Shown piece after piece: positions 8,628-17,097 of a stretch of 24,675 nt of DNA. Positions within the stretch are counted from its first letter, which is position 1. Each line of letters opens with the position of its first letter. This DNA is from Porphyromonadaceae bacterium UBA4702. Its GTDB lineage: Bacteria; Bacteroidota; Bacteroidia; Bacteroidales; Muribaculaceae. The stretch lies in the NCBI GenBank assembly GCA_002404675.1, contig DHKE01000093.1:1-24675 (forward strand), read 5' to 3'. The notes beneath the pieces are model-generated. The model was not told where the DNA came from, made no database searches, and was given only the letters and a program-made list of their open reading frames with translations. The position numbers and the translations under genes are program-made.

Positions 8628-9902
8628 TTATTTCCCCTTCTCGTAGCGGGCGTAAATGGCTGCGCCTTTGCGCTTGGCTTTGGCGATGTCGTCGGGATTT
8701 TTCGGGTTGACACCGTAGCGCGACAGCGGCGGTATTACCACCTTCGTGCCGGGGCGTATCTTGTCGGGATGCCCGAGCGACTTGTTCGCCTCGTATATGT
8801 ACGGCCACAGGTGGTAGCTGCCGTAATGCTCCTTAGCCATTGTGGTCAGATAGCGCGTCTTGGTTATAGTGTCATATACCGGCTCGTCCGACGGTTTCGT
8901 GTCAGCCTCTTTAGTCTTCTCCTCCTTTGCTGTAACCTTGTCGCTGGCGGCGGGCTTTGCAGCCTCGCTGTTTTGGGCGACACTGTCAGTTGCAGCGGGC
9001 ATCGCGGGCTTTGCTTGCTGCTGCGGTGCAGCTGCTATGCTGTCACTTTTAGCCACTGTTGCAGTTTCGGGTGCTTTGCTGCCGCTGAAATAGCCGCTGA
9101 AGTAAAGCCATGCGCCGCCGGCGATGACAATGGCAAGCATACTCGTCAGAATACCCACTACAAAGCCGTTGCCGAAAGTGCGTTGACGGCGATGACGGCG
9201 CACAGGCTCTTCACCCTCTCCGCCATCTGTGTCCTCTGTGTCCTCTGTGTCCTCTGTGCCTTCTGCCTCACTTCCTTCCTCATCTTCATCGGGTTCTGCT
9301 GCCTCTGGCTCGCTTACTTCCTCTTCCGCTTTCACAGCCGCCTCTTTCTGCTGCGATTCAGATGTATCAGGCTCAGAACCGGCAGACGCATCGGGTGTCC
9401 ATTCAGCGAGGGGCAGGTCGGTTTCTTCATCTGCAGCAGATGCAGGCTGTGCAACATTCTCCGGAGCCTCCTCTCCCTCGTGTTCTGCCGCCTCGATCTC
9501 GGCATCAGCAGCCGGCTCGTCAGCAACAATGGGAGTATCGTCATCATTCTCCGCATCAGCCAGCATCTCATCTGTCACGCTGTCAGCGAGTTCCACTGTC
9601 TCAAACGCTTCAAAGGGTTCGTTGATGAGAGCCGCGAGCGTCTTGGCAGCGACAAATGTAACACGATTGTGGCCGGCGATTTCGATTTCGTTGCCGGTAT
9701 TGACATCCACGCTTTTCCTCGCCTCAATCTCGGTCAACTTGAATGTCCCCAAATCCTTGATTTTCACGCTGTCCTGATTGATGAGAGCATCGCTGACAGC
9801 GGCAAACAGCCCTTTGAGGAACGCCTCGCACTGGCGTTTGGAAACACCTGTCTTGTCTGAAAGCAGGTTGACGAGTTCGGGAAGGGTGATTTTATTGTTC
9901 AT
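8628..9902 (-). CDS. HU-family DNA-binding domain fused to a transmembrane helix and a LysM-like domain
   Basis: A 424-residue protein of four parts. Residues 1-93 are an HU/IHF-type fold (ITLPELVNLLSDKTGVSKRQ start, DLGTFKL turn). Residues about 94-234 are an acidic, disordered linker with the repeat EDTEDTEDTD. A basic cluster RRHRRQR (235-241) precedes one transmembrane helix (about 246-267). An Ala/Lys/Pro spacer leads to a LysM-like domain (about 345-392: LTTMAKEHYGSYHLWPYIYEAN ending IRPGTKVVIPPL). The basic residues before the helix predict an inside N-terminus, putting HU in the cytoplasm and LysM in the periplasm, where such domains bind peptidoglycan. It follows a stand-alone HU gene by 45 bp, so both likely share one promoter. 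The fusion is seen directly; the DNA-to-wall tether role is inference. Confidence 0.9.
   Translation of the reverse strand: MNNKITLPELVNLLSDKTGVSKRQCEAFLKGLFAAVSDALINQDSVKIKDLGTFKLTEIEARKSVDVNTGNEIEIAGHNRVTFVAAKTLAALINEPFEAFETVELADSVTDEMLADAENDDDTPIVADEPAADAEIEAAEHEGEEAPENVAQPASAADEETDLPLAEWTPDASAGSEPDTSESQQKEAAVKAEEEVSEPEAAEPDEDEEGSEAEGTEDTEDTEDTDGGEGEEPVRRHRRQRTFGNGFVVGILTSMLAIVIAGGAWLYFSGYFSGSKAPETATVAKSDSIAAAPQQQAKPAMPAATDSVAQNSEAAKPAASDKVTAKEEKTKEADTKPSDEPVYDTITKTRYLTTMAKEHYGSYHLWPYIYEANKSLGHPDKIRPGTKVVIPPLSRYGVNPKNPDDIAKAKRKGAAIYARYEKGK
9231..9257. repeat. Three perfect 9-bp tandem repeats inside the HU-LysM gene
   Basis: The unit GTCCTCTGT occurs three times without a gap and codes, on the minus strand, for part of the EDTEDTED stretch of the acidic linker. 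A unit of nine bases keeps the reading frame, so copy-number change would only alter linker length. Confidence 0.9.
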
Positions 9903-9947
9903 GCCTCGTGAGTGGAAAGTGACAGTATTATCGCAAATGCATGAGCA

Positions 9948-10226
9948 TCACGAGTTCTTGATTTTTTGTTTCAGCAGGGCAGACGGACGGAATGACATGG
10001 TGATTTTGGGCGGCACGAGCATCCGCTTGCCCGACGAGGGGTGCACGGTCACACGTTCCTGTTTCTTCCTGGCCTCGAAGCTGCCGAAACCGGGTATCGC
10101 GATGCTGTTCAGCTGCGAGCACTGCTCACCCACTATCTCCACAAAGGCAGACAGCAGTTCAGCCACCTGCCCACGGTCGCTGCCGAGGTTTGCCGCGAGA
10201 GTATCTACAAGAGCTTTGTTATCCAT
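9948..10226 (-). CDS. HU/IHF-family DNA-binding protein
   Basis: A small histone-like protein that bends and compacts DNA as a dimer. The start at 10226 (MDNKALVDTLAANLG) gives 92 residues, the usual HU length; the longer frame to 10265 adds 13 residues unlike HU. Visible are the N-terminal helices, the turn IPGFGSFEARKKQERV (44-59), a beta-arm stretch VHPSSGKRMLVPPKITMSFRP with the proline that in this family wedges between bases, and the C-terminal helix ALLKQKI. It lies 45 bp upstream of the HU-LysM fusion gene in the same direction. A good Bacteroidetes promoter (10302-10333, minus) precedes it, leaving a leader of about 70 nt. Whether it is general HU or a specialised partner of the fusion protein cannot be told from sequence. 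Confidence 0.92.
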   Translation of the reverse strand: MDNKALVDTLAANLGSDRGQVAELLSAFVEIVGEQCSQLNSIAIPGFGSFEARKKQERVTVHPSSGKRMLVPPKITMSFRPSALLKQKIKNS

Positions 10227-10301
10227 ATCAAACCATTGAGTAACTGACAAATCGCCCAGCCGCACGGATAGCCGGACGGCGGCGCGAAACGCTTATCAGA
10301 G

Positions 10302-10333
10302 CAAAGTTACTAAAAAAGTCCGTACCGCGCAAA
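10302..10333 (-). promoter_or_regulatory. Bacteroidetes-type promoter for the HU gene pair
   Basis: On the minus strand a -33 TTTG (plus-strand 10330-10333) and a -7 TAACTTTG (10302-10309) are separated by 20 nt, matching the Bacteroidetes primary-sigma consensus. Transcription would start near 10296, about 70 nt before the HU start codon. Confidence 0.75.
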
Positions 10334-10436
10334 TCCAGTCCTCGCGGCGAAGCTGGAGAGAGGAGGGCTACGCCCTCTTTCTCCATGCAGTTTCACCCGC
10401 CGCGCTCAACCCCGATTTTGCACTTCGAACTGGATT
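10332..10436. repeat. Inverted-repeat structure with an inner 15-pair hairpin
   Basis: The ends AATCCAGT (10332-10339) and ACTGGATT (10429-10436) are exact reverse complements, and CGAAG/CTTCG next to them pair as well. Inside, 10354-10385 folds into a stem of about 15 pairs with one bulge and G-U pairs, closing on GAGGGC-TAC-GCCCTC. The left end overlaps the -33 element of the HU promoter. It could be a dispersed repeat, a small RNA or a structured regulatory region; sequence alone does not decide. Confidence 0.6.
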
Positions 10437-10507
10437 CTACATATTATGGCTGTAATGGCTATTATAGCATGGCTGACAATCAACTAACAATCAGTCAAAT
10501 TCAAGCA

Positions 10508-10530
10508 GACACGGCTCGCCGTGTCCCTAC
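10508..10530 (+). repeat. Single copy of the dispersed GACACGGC palindrome
   Basis: GACACGGC-TC-GCCGTGTC (10508-10525) followed by CCTAC matches the right half of the paired elements at 14789-14881 and 24524-24618, apart from the two central bases. It appears to be a solitary half element. Confidence 0.8.
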
Positions 10531-10570
10531 TGCGACAGCACTTACAAGTGTGTTGGTGCGGTGAAATACA

Positions 10571-10602
10571 TTTCGGAATGTGGCGATTTTTTTATACCTT
10601 TA
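10571..10602 (+). promoter_or_regulatory. Possible promoter for the ABC-F gene
   Basis: A -7-like TACCTTTA (10595-10602) lies 20 nt after a weak -33-like TTTC (10571-10574). Both boxes deviate from consensus. Transcription would start about 45 nt before the start codon at 10655. Confidence 0.4.
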
Positions 10603-10654
10603 CGCTGCTTTTGCGTGCCGGCGTGTCCGGCTCGATTACTAAACTGATGTTTCT

Positions 10655-12637
<1,983 letters not shown>

Positions 12638-12686
12638 GACCTATATGACAATGAGAACAATATCAAATCAAAATACAACAGACGAC

Positions 12687-14720
12687 ATGAAATTCAGAAA
12701 CCTGTTTTTCGGCATGGCCATGGCAGTTCCCTTCGCCATGTCTGCCGGCTCACCCCACGGCATCAACACTGCCAACCTCGACCCGTCGGTTTCGCCTGGC
12801 GAGGATTTCTACAAGTACGCTTGCGGCGGCTGGATGAAAGCCAACCCGCTGCCCGGCGAGTACAGCCGCTACGGCACTTTTGACGTGCTGCGCGAGAACG
12901 CCAAGCACCAGCTGCAGGACCTCATCTTGAACCTGAGCAAAGACCCGCAGTCAAAGGTCAAAGGCACAAACGCACAGAAGGTCAGCGACCTCTTCTCACT
13001 CGGCATGGACAGCGTGCGCCGCAACAATGATGGCGCAGCTCCCATGAAGCCTTACCTCGACCGCATCAACGCCGCAAAACTCGACTCCCCGAAATCCGTT
13101 GCTGAGATGACTGCATGGATGCACAACGGCGTGGGCAGCTGCCTGTTCGCAACCGGCGTGGGTGCTGACGCCAAGAACTCGGACATGAACATCATGCACA
13201 TCGCCGAGACCGGCCTCGGACTGGGCGACCGCGACTATTACCTCGAGAAATCGGAGGACAACGACCGCATCATGGCGGCTTACGAGAAGTATGTCAAGAC
13301 GCTGATGACCCTGTCGGGCTATTCAGACGCTGATGCAGACCGCGTGTGGAACACGCTGATAACCATCGAGACAGAGTTTGCCAAAAACAAGATGAGCCGC
13401 GAGCAACGCCGCAACCCGCAGCTGCGCTACAACATACGCACTATGGACGAACTCCGCGCCGCATACCCCAACATCGACTGGGACACATACTTTGCCGCGC
13501 TCGGCATCACCGGTCTCGACAAGGTCAACGTGGCATCAGTTCAGTTCATTGACTTCATCAACAACTATGTGACTACGCTCACCCCGCAGCAGCTGCGTGA
13601 CTACATGACCTGGGAGTTCATCTCCGAATCGTCCAACCTGCTGAGTGACGATTTCGTCAATGCCAACTTCGAGATGTTTGACCGCGTGATGAGCGGCAAG
13701 ACCGAAATGGAACCCCGCTGGAAACGCGCCATGTCGCTGCCTAACTCCATGCTCGGCGAGGCTCTCGGCGAACTCTATGTGGCGAAGTATTTCCCGAAAG
13801 AGAACAAGGAATACATGGTGACGCTTGTCGAGAACCTGCGCAAGGCTCTGGGCAAGCACATCGACAACCTGACATGGATGTCAGCCGAAACCAAAGCCAA
13901 GGCTCACGAGAAGCTGAACGGTTTCACCGTGAAAATCGGCTACCCCGACAAGTGGAAGGACTACAGCGGCATCGACATCGACCCGGAGAAGAACCTGCTG
14001 GAGAACGTGCTTGCAGCTTCGCGCTGGTTCACCCAGGACAACTACAACAAGCTCAACAAGCCGGTTGACAAGACCGAGTGGCTTATGACACCGCAGACTG
14101 TCAACGCATACTATATGCCCACGACCAACGAAATCTGCTTCCCGGCAGCTATACTGCAAGCTCCGTACTTCGACGTGACTGCCGACGACGCTATCAACTA
14201 CGGCGCAATCGGCGTGGTAATCGGCCATGAGATGACCCACGGATTTGACGACCAGGGCCGACAGTATGACGTTAACGGCAACCTGAACGACTGGTGGCAG
14301 CCCGCCGACGCTGAAGCGTTCACCAAGCTCGCTGACCAGCTCGCCGCACAGTTTGACGCAGTGGAGGTCGCTCCCGGCGTACACGCCAACGGCCGTTTCA
14401 CCCTCGGCGAAAACATCGCTGACCAGGGCGGTCTGCGCGTTGCACTGACAGCATACCTCGACTCACAGGAGGGCAAGCTGATGAAGGACATCGACGGCAT
14501 CTCGCCCTTGCAGCGTTTCTACCTCGGATATGCCAACCTCTGGGCCGGCAACATCCGCGAGGCAGAAATACTCGTGCGCACCAAGACCGACCCTCACTCG
14601 CTGGGCTGCAACCGCGTGAACGTGTCGCTGCGCAACATCGAGCAATTCTTTGACGCATTCGGCATCAAGGCTGGCGACAAGATGTTCCGTCCCGAGAACG
14701 AGCGTGTAATCATCTGGTAA
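12687..14720 (+). CDS. pepO: M13-family zinc metalloendopeptidase (PepO/neprilysin-like)
   Basis: An exported peptidase that cuts oligopeptides. The start at 12687 (MKFRNLFFGMAMAVPFAMSAG) gives 677 aa with an N-terminal signal peptide; the frame can be extended to 12645, but that adds a polar leader that would bury the signal. Visible M13 features are the N-terminal PGEDFYKYACGGWMKANPLP, the substrate-binding NAYY motif (VNAYYMPTTNEICFP), the zinc-binding HEMTH (H514, E515, H518 in this numbering) within VIGHEMTHGFDDQGRQYD, and the third zinc ligand in ENIAD (E575). Length is that of the family. It ends in VIIW, close to the conserved C-terminal Trp of M13 enzymes. It probably acts in the periplasm. 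The 49-bp gap to the ABC-F gene suggests co-transcription; a terminator follows. Confidence 0.95.
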   Translation: MKFRNLFFGMAMAVPFAMSAGSPHGINTANLDPSVSPGEDFYKYACGGWMKANPLPGEYSRYGTFDVLRENAKHQLQDLILNLSKDPQSKVKGTNAQKVSDLFSLGMDSVRRNNDGAAPMKPYLDRINAAKLDSPKSVAEMTAWMHNGVGSCLFATGVGADAKNSDMNIMHIAETGLGLGDRDYYLEKSEDNDRIMAAYEKYVKTLMTLSGYSDADADRVWNTLITIETEFAKNKMSREQRRNPQLRYNIRTMDELRAAYPNIDWDTYFAALGITGLDKVNVASVQFIDFINNYVTTLTPQQLRDYMTWEFISESSNLLSDDFVNANFEMFDRVMSGKTEMEPRWKRAMSLPNSMLGEALGELYVAKYFPKENKEYMVTLVENLRKALGKHIDNLTWMSAETKAKAHEKLNGFTVKIGYPDKWKDYSGIDIDPEKNLLENVLAASRWFTQDNYNKLNKPVDKTEWLMTPQTVNAYYMPTTNEICFPAAILQAPYFDVTADDAINYGAIGVVIGHEMTHGFDDQGRQYDVNGNLNDWWQPADAEAFTKLADQLAAQFDAVEVAPGVHANGRFTLGENIADQGGLRVALTAYLDSQEGKLMKDIDGISPLQRFYLGYANLWAGNIREAEILVRTKTDPHSLGCNRVNVSLRNIEQFFDAFGIKAGDKMFRPENERVIIW

Positions 14721-14742
14721 TCCGCCGGTTTTCACCCATACA

Positions 14743-14777
14743 GGGGGTGTGTCAAAATAGGCACATCCCCATTTTTA
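14743..14777 (+). terminator. Intrinsic terminator after the M13 peptidase gene
   Basis: GGGGGTGTG (14743-14751) pairs with CACATCCCC (14762-14770) over nine pairs with one G-U, followed by ATTTTTATG. It begins 23 bp after the stop codon. Confidence 0.8.
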
Positions 14778-14788
14778 TGCGCAACCCA

Positions 14789-14881
14789 GTAGGGACACGG
14801 CGTGCCGTGTCCGCCTCCAAGTCACTGCAAATCAAATAATTACGCTTATCACCCTTCGAACACGGCACGCCGTGTCCCTAC
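14789..14881. repeat. Dispersed inverted-repeat element, copy 1 (93 bp)
   Basis: Two 22-nt arms are exact reverse complements: 14789-14810 (GTAGGGACACGGC...) and 14860-14881 (...GCCGTGTCCCTAC). Each arm is itself nearly palindromic (GGACACGGC-GT-GCCGTGTCC on the left). The spacer contains TCCAAGTCAC and AAATCAA. A second copy with the same arms and the same spacer words lies at 24524-24618. It sits between the 3' ends of convergent genes. The form resembles paired REP (BIME-like) elements or a very small non-autonomous mobile element. No transposase is nearby. Confidence 0.88.
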
Positions 14882-14904
14882 CATGACAGCCCTATATGCA
14901 TAAT

Positions 14905-14938
14905 ATCATTAGACGAAGAGCGACATCGTTAGACGAAG
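14905..14938. repeat. Short direct repeat ATCrTTAGACGAAG, two copies
   Basis: ATCATTAGACGAAG (14905-14918) and ATCGTTAGACGAAG (14925-14938) differ at one base and are 20 bp apart start to start. They lie between convergent gene ends, just outside the lipB stop. Confidence 0.8.
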
Positions 14939-14946
14939 TCGGACGT

Positions 14947-15642
14947 TCAGCTGCGCAGCCGCTCCGCCTCCTGTATTTCGCGATGAAACTCCTCGACAAA
15001 CTCCTTGCGCACCTGCTCAAAATCGACCTTGCCGCCGAGTTCCTTCTCCATGGATGTCACCCCCTTGTCAACAAATCCACAGGGGTTTATGGCGTTGAAG
15101 TATAACAGGTCGGTGTTGACATTGAGAGCAAGTCCGTGCATGGTGCAGAAGCGCGAGCATTTCACGCCTATGGCGCAAATCTTGCGCTCACCGGGCGTGC
15201 CTACGGCTATCCACACACCCGTCGCGCCCTCTACCCGCTCGCCCATGATGCCGTAACGGCCGATGACGCGGATGATGCACTCCTCGAGGAGTGTGATGTA
15301 GCTTTTCACACCGAGGTGATGCCGCGCCATGTCGATAATCGGATATACCACAAGCTGCCCCGGGCCATGGAACGTTATGTCGCCGCCGCGTGTGATTCTG
15401 ACCACATCCACGCCCGGTATGCGGTGGAGCATATTCTCCGCGTGTCCGTGCTTGCCGAGAGTATACACAGGCGTGTGCTGCACCGTCAGCAGGTACTCCT
15501 GTCCCGGTGCGGCTTCGTTTTTCTTGGCATCTACCAGAGCGTCAAACAGTTCCGTTTGCTTTTGCAGAGCCTCGGCATACGGCATTATGCCCAAATCCAA
15601 GTCTTGTATCATGCAGCTGTCAATGTATATGCCGCTCGGCAT
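14947..15642 (-). CDS. lipB: Octanoyl-[acyl-carrier-protein]:protein octanoyltransferase
   Basis: Moves octanoate from acyl carrier protein to the lipoyl domains of 2-oxoacid dehydrogenases and the glycine cleavage H protein, the first step of lipoate synthesis. Motifs are the substrate loop RGGDITFHGPGQLVVYPI, the catalytic lysine in KICAIGVK, HGLALNVN and the catalytic cysteine in INPCG. Start choice is open: 15642 (MPSGIYIDSC) gives 231 aa and overlaps lipA by 23 bp; 15612 (MIQDLDLG) starts 8 bp after the lipA stop; the frame itself extends to 15669. I prefer 15642 because it keeps a first beta strand. The overlap or close join with lipA indicates one operon, so octanoyl transfer and sulfur insertion are made together. 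Confidence 0.95.
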   Translation of the reverse strand: MPSGIYIDSCMIQDLDLGIMPYAEALQKQTELFDALVDAKKNEAAPGQEYLLTVQHTPVYTLGKHGHAENMLHRIPGVDVVRITRGGDITFHGPGQLVVYPIIDMARHHLGVKSYITLLEECIIRVIGRYGIMGERVEGATGVWIAVGTPGERKICAIGVKCSRFCTMHGLALNVNTDLLYFNAINPCGFVDKGVTSMEKELGGKVDFEQVRKEFVEEFHREIQEAERLRS

Positions 15643-16471
15643 GGTAGCTGGAACGCACCATCGGCGCACTCTCTATATGGCGGAAACCCTTCTCGATCCC
15701 TATCAGGCGGTATTTCTCGAATGTGTCGGGGTGTATGTATTCCTGCAACGGGTAATGCTCCTTGGTGGGCTGCAGGTACTGCCCTATCGTCATCACCTCG
15801 CAGCCGGCAGCGCGGAGGTCGTCCATGGTCTGCAATATCTCCTCTTCAGTCTCGCCGAGGCCGAGCATGATGCCCGACTTGGAGCGGATGCCCGATGCCG
15901 AAATATGGCGTATCACGTCGAGCGAGCGGTCGTAGGTGGCAAAGCAGCGCACCTCCGGGGTCAGGCGGCGGACAGTCTCCATATTGTGCGAGATGATGTC
16001 CGGGCGTTCAGCTATCACCATGTCTACCAGGTCATGGCGACCTTTGAAGTCCGGGATAAGCACTTCCATGGTCACGCCGGGACACTGCTCGCGCAGTGCG
16101 CGTATCATGGCCGCCCAGTGCGACGCGCCGCAATCCTCGAGGTCGTCGCGGTCAACGGAGGTTATCACTATGTGGCGGAGCTTCAACTCCTCGACAGAAG
16201 TCACGATGTCGTCAATCTCCTTCGGGTCGAGCGGATGCGGCCGCCCCGTCGCCACGTTGCAAAACTTGCAAGAGCGGGTGCAAATGTTGCCGCCGATCAT
16301 GAACGTCGCTGTGCCGTTGCCCCAGCACTCTCCACGGTTGGGACACATGCCCGAGCTGCAGATGGTGTGCAAGTGCTTCTCGTTGAGCAACCCCACGACC
16401 TGCGAAGTCTTGAAGCCACGCGGCAATTTTATTTTCAGCCAATCCGGTTTGCGGCGGAAGTCTGCTTTCAT
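15620..16471 (-). CDS. lipA: Lipoyl synthase (radical SAM)
   Basis: Inserts two sulfur atoms into the protein-bound octanoyl chain made by LipB. At 283 aa it has normal length. The auxiliary [4Fe-4S] cluster motif CX4CX5C is complete (C38, C43, C49 in CSSGMCPNRGEC), and so is the radical SAM motif CX3CX2C (C64, C68, C71 in CTRSCKFC). The C-terminal RSSYHAE holds the conserved serine that ligates the auxiliary cluster. The start MKADFRRKPDWLKIKLP is standard for the family. It lies 100 bp after trxA, which has its own terminator in the gap, so lipA probably has a separate promoter that I could not place with confidence. Confidence 0.97.
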   Translation of the reverse strand: MKADFRRKPDWLKIKLPRGFKTSQVVGLLNEKHLHTICSSGMCPNRGECWGNGTATFMIGGNICTRSCKFCNVATGRPHPLDPKEIDDIVTSVEELKLRHIVITSVDRDDLEDCGASHWAAMIRALREQCPGVTMEVLIPDFKGRHDLVDMVIAERPDIISHNMETVRRLTPEVRCFATYDRSLDVIRHISASGIRSKSGIMLGLGETEEEILQTMDDLRAAGCEVMTIGQYLQPTKEHYPLQEYIHPDTFEKYRLIGIEKGFRHIESAPMVRSSYHAERHIH

Positions 16472-16513
16472 ATAGATAGGTTTGTCAGATTAGTCAGTAT
16501 TTTCAAAACACAC

Positions 16514-16545
16514 GACGGCGGCACTGCGCACAGCGCACCGCCGTC
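16514..16545 (-). terminator. Hairpin terminator after trxA
   Basis: GACGGCGG and CCGCCGTC form a perfect 8-bp outer stem (16514-16521 with 16538-16545), with an inner TGCGC/GCGCA pairing. On the minus strand it is followed by GTGTGTTTTG. It lies 26 bp after the trxA stop. Confidence 0.7.
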
Positions 16546-16571
16546 ATCAGGTTATGCCTCAACGGTATATG

Positions 16572-16889
16572 TCAGAGTATGCTCTGGAGCTTAGCCTCAA
16601 GGTCAGCGAGTTTCACGAGGCCGACACTGCGCTCCACCACCTGGCCGTCCTTGAAGAAAAGCACGGTGGGGATATTGCGCACACGGTACTCCGCCGGCAC
16701 GTCAACATTGTCGTCGATGTTGAGTTTGCCGATGATGACATCGCGGTCAGCATACTTCTCGGCGAGTTCCTCCACTATCGGGCCGAGCTTGACGCACGGG
16801 CCGCACCATGTAGCCCAAAAATCAATGACAACGGGCTTGCCGCTTTCGATAGCCCTAACGGCAGCCTCGTCAGTAAAATGAATCAGCAT
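16572..16889 (-). CDS. trxA: Thioredoxin
   Basis: A small cytoplasmic disulfide reductase of 105 aa, the usual length. The active site is W28-C29-G30-P31-C32 within VVIDFWATWCGPC, and the cis-proline loop is NIPTVLFF. There is no signal peptide or extra domain. It has its own promoter (16982-17013, minus strand), a leader of about 85 nt with two strong hairpins, and a terminator, so it is probably a single-gene unit. It diverges from the alpha/beta hydrolase gene. Thioredoxin can support iron-sulfur and radical SAM enzymes such as the neighbouring LipA, but a link here is only positional. Confidence 0.97.
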   Translation of the reverse strand: MLIHFTDEAAVRAIESGKPVVIDFWATWCGPCVKLGPIVEELAEKYADRDVIIGKLNIDDNVDVPAEYRVRNIPTVLFFKDGQVVERSVGLVKLADLEAKLQSIL

Positions 16890-16920
16890 AGTTCTGTCAG
16901 TTCTTTGTTGTTTAGTTGCT

Positions 16921-16977
16921 TATACGGCATTTCGCCATATAGCGGCGGTTTCCTCGCCCACGAAGGGCGACAGCCGC
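16921..16977 (-). promoter_or_regulatory. Two-hairpin 5' leader of trxA
   Basis: Hairpin one spans 16942-16977: GCGGC/GCCGC outer arms and an inner TCGCCC/GGGCGA stem. Hairpin two spans 16921-16941: 8 pairs with one G-U and a 5-nt loop. With the predicted start of transcription near 16975, the mRNA would begin almost on the first stem. This could stabilise the message or regulate it; no known riboswitch class was recognised. Confidence 0.55.
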
Positions 16978-16981
16978 AATG

Positions 16982-17013
16982 CAAAGTTATATCAAAATCT
17001 CCGTCTGTACAAA
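16982..17013 (-). promoter_or_regulatory. Bacteroidetes-type promoter for trxA
   Basis: On the minus strand a -33 TTTG (plus-strand 17010-17013), a 20-nt spacer and a -7 TAACTTTG (16982-16989) fit the consensus exactly. Confidence 0.8.
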
Positions 17014-17061
17014 CGCCGCGCGGATTATTTGGTTCAGTCGCGCCAAACGCCTCCCGCCGAT

Positions 17062-17092
17062 TTTGTAAAGTGGATTATTCTGACTAATTTTG
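17062..17092 (+). promoter_or_regulatory. Bacteroidetes-type promoter for the hydrolase-Mur ligase-phosphoesterase operon
   Basis: -33 TTTG (17062-17065), 19-nt spacer, -7 TAATTTTG (17085-17092). The start codon at 17098 is only 5 nt after the -7 box, so the message would have almost no leader. It also shows that the frame's upstream Met at 17029 is not the start. Confidence 0.8.
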
Positions 17093-17097
17093 CAATT

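Larger units (their letters stand above)
10227..10654. other. Divergent intergenic region with promoters and repeat-like structures
   Basis: This is the only gene-free stretch over 300 bp. From left to right it holds the HU leader, the HU promoter (minus), a long inverted-repeat structure with a strong inner hairpin (10332-10436), an AT-rich part without clear signals (about 10437-10500), a single copy of the GACACGGC palindrome (10508-10530), and a possible promoter for the ABC-F gene (10571-10602). No convincing open frame or RNA gene was seen. Confidence 0.7.

Noticed and set aside
8769..9860. A 363-codon Cys/Leu-rich plus-strand frame opposite the HU-LysM gene.
   Set aside because: It mirrors the acidic low-complexity linker and has no recognisable domain.
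10332..10436. Possible tRNA, because the minus strand has a GTTCGAA-like T-loop word.
   Set aside because: No acceptor, D or anticodon stems fit a cloverleaf.
12645..12686. Earlier start for the M13 peptidase.
   Set aside because: It would place a polar stretch before the signal peptide at MKFRNLFFG.
14789..14881. CRISPR-like repeat and spacer unit.
   Set aside because: Only two inverted arms occur, not direct repeats with regular spacers, and no cas genes are present.
15329..16594. A 421-codon plus-strand frame opposite lipA and lipB.
   Set aside because: Both minus-strand genes carry full catalytic motifs; the plus frame reads as their shadow.
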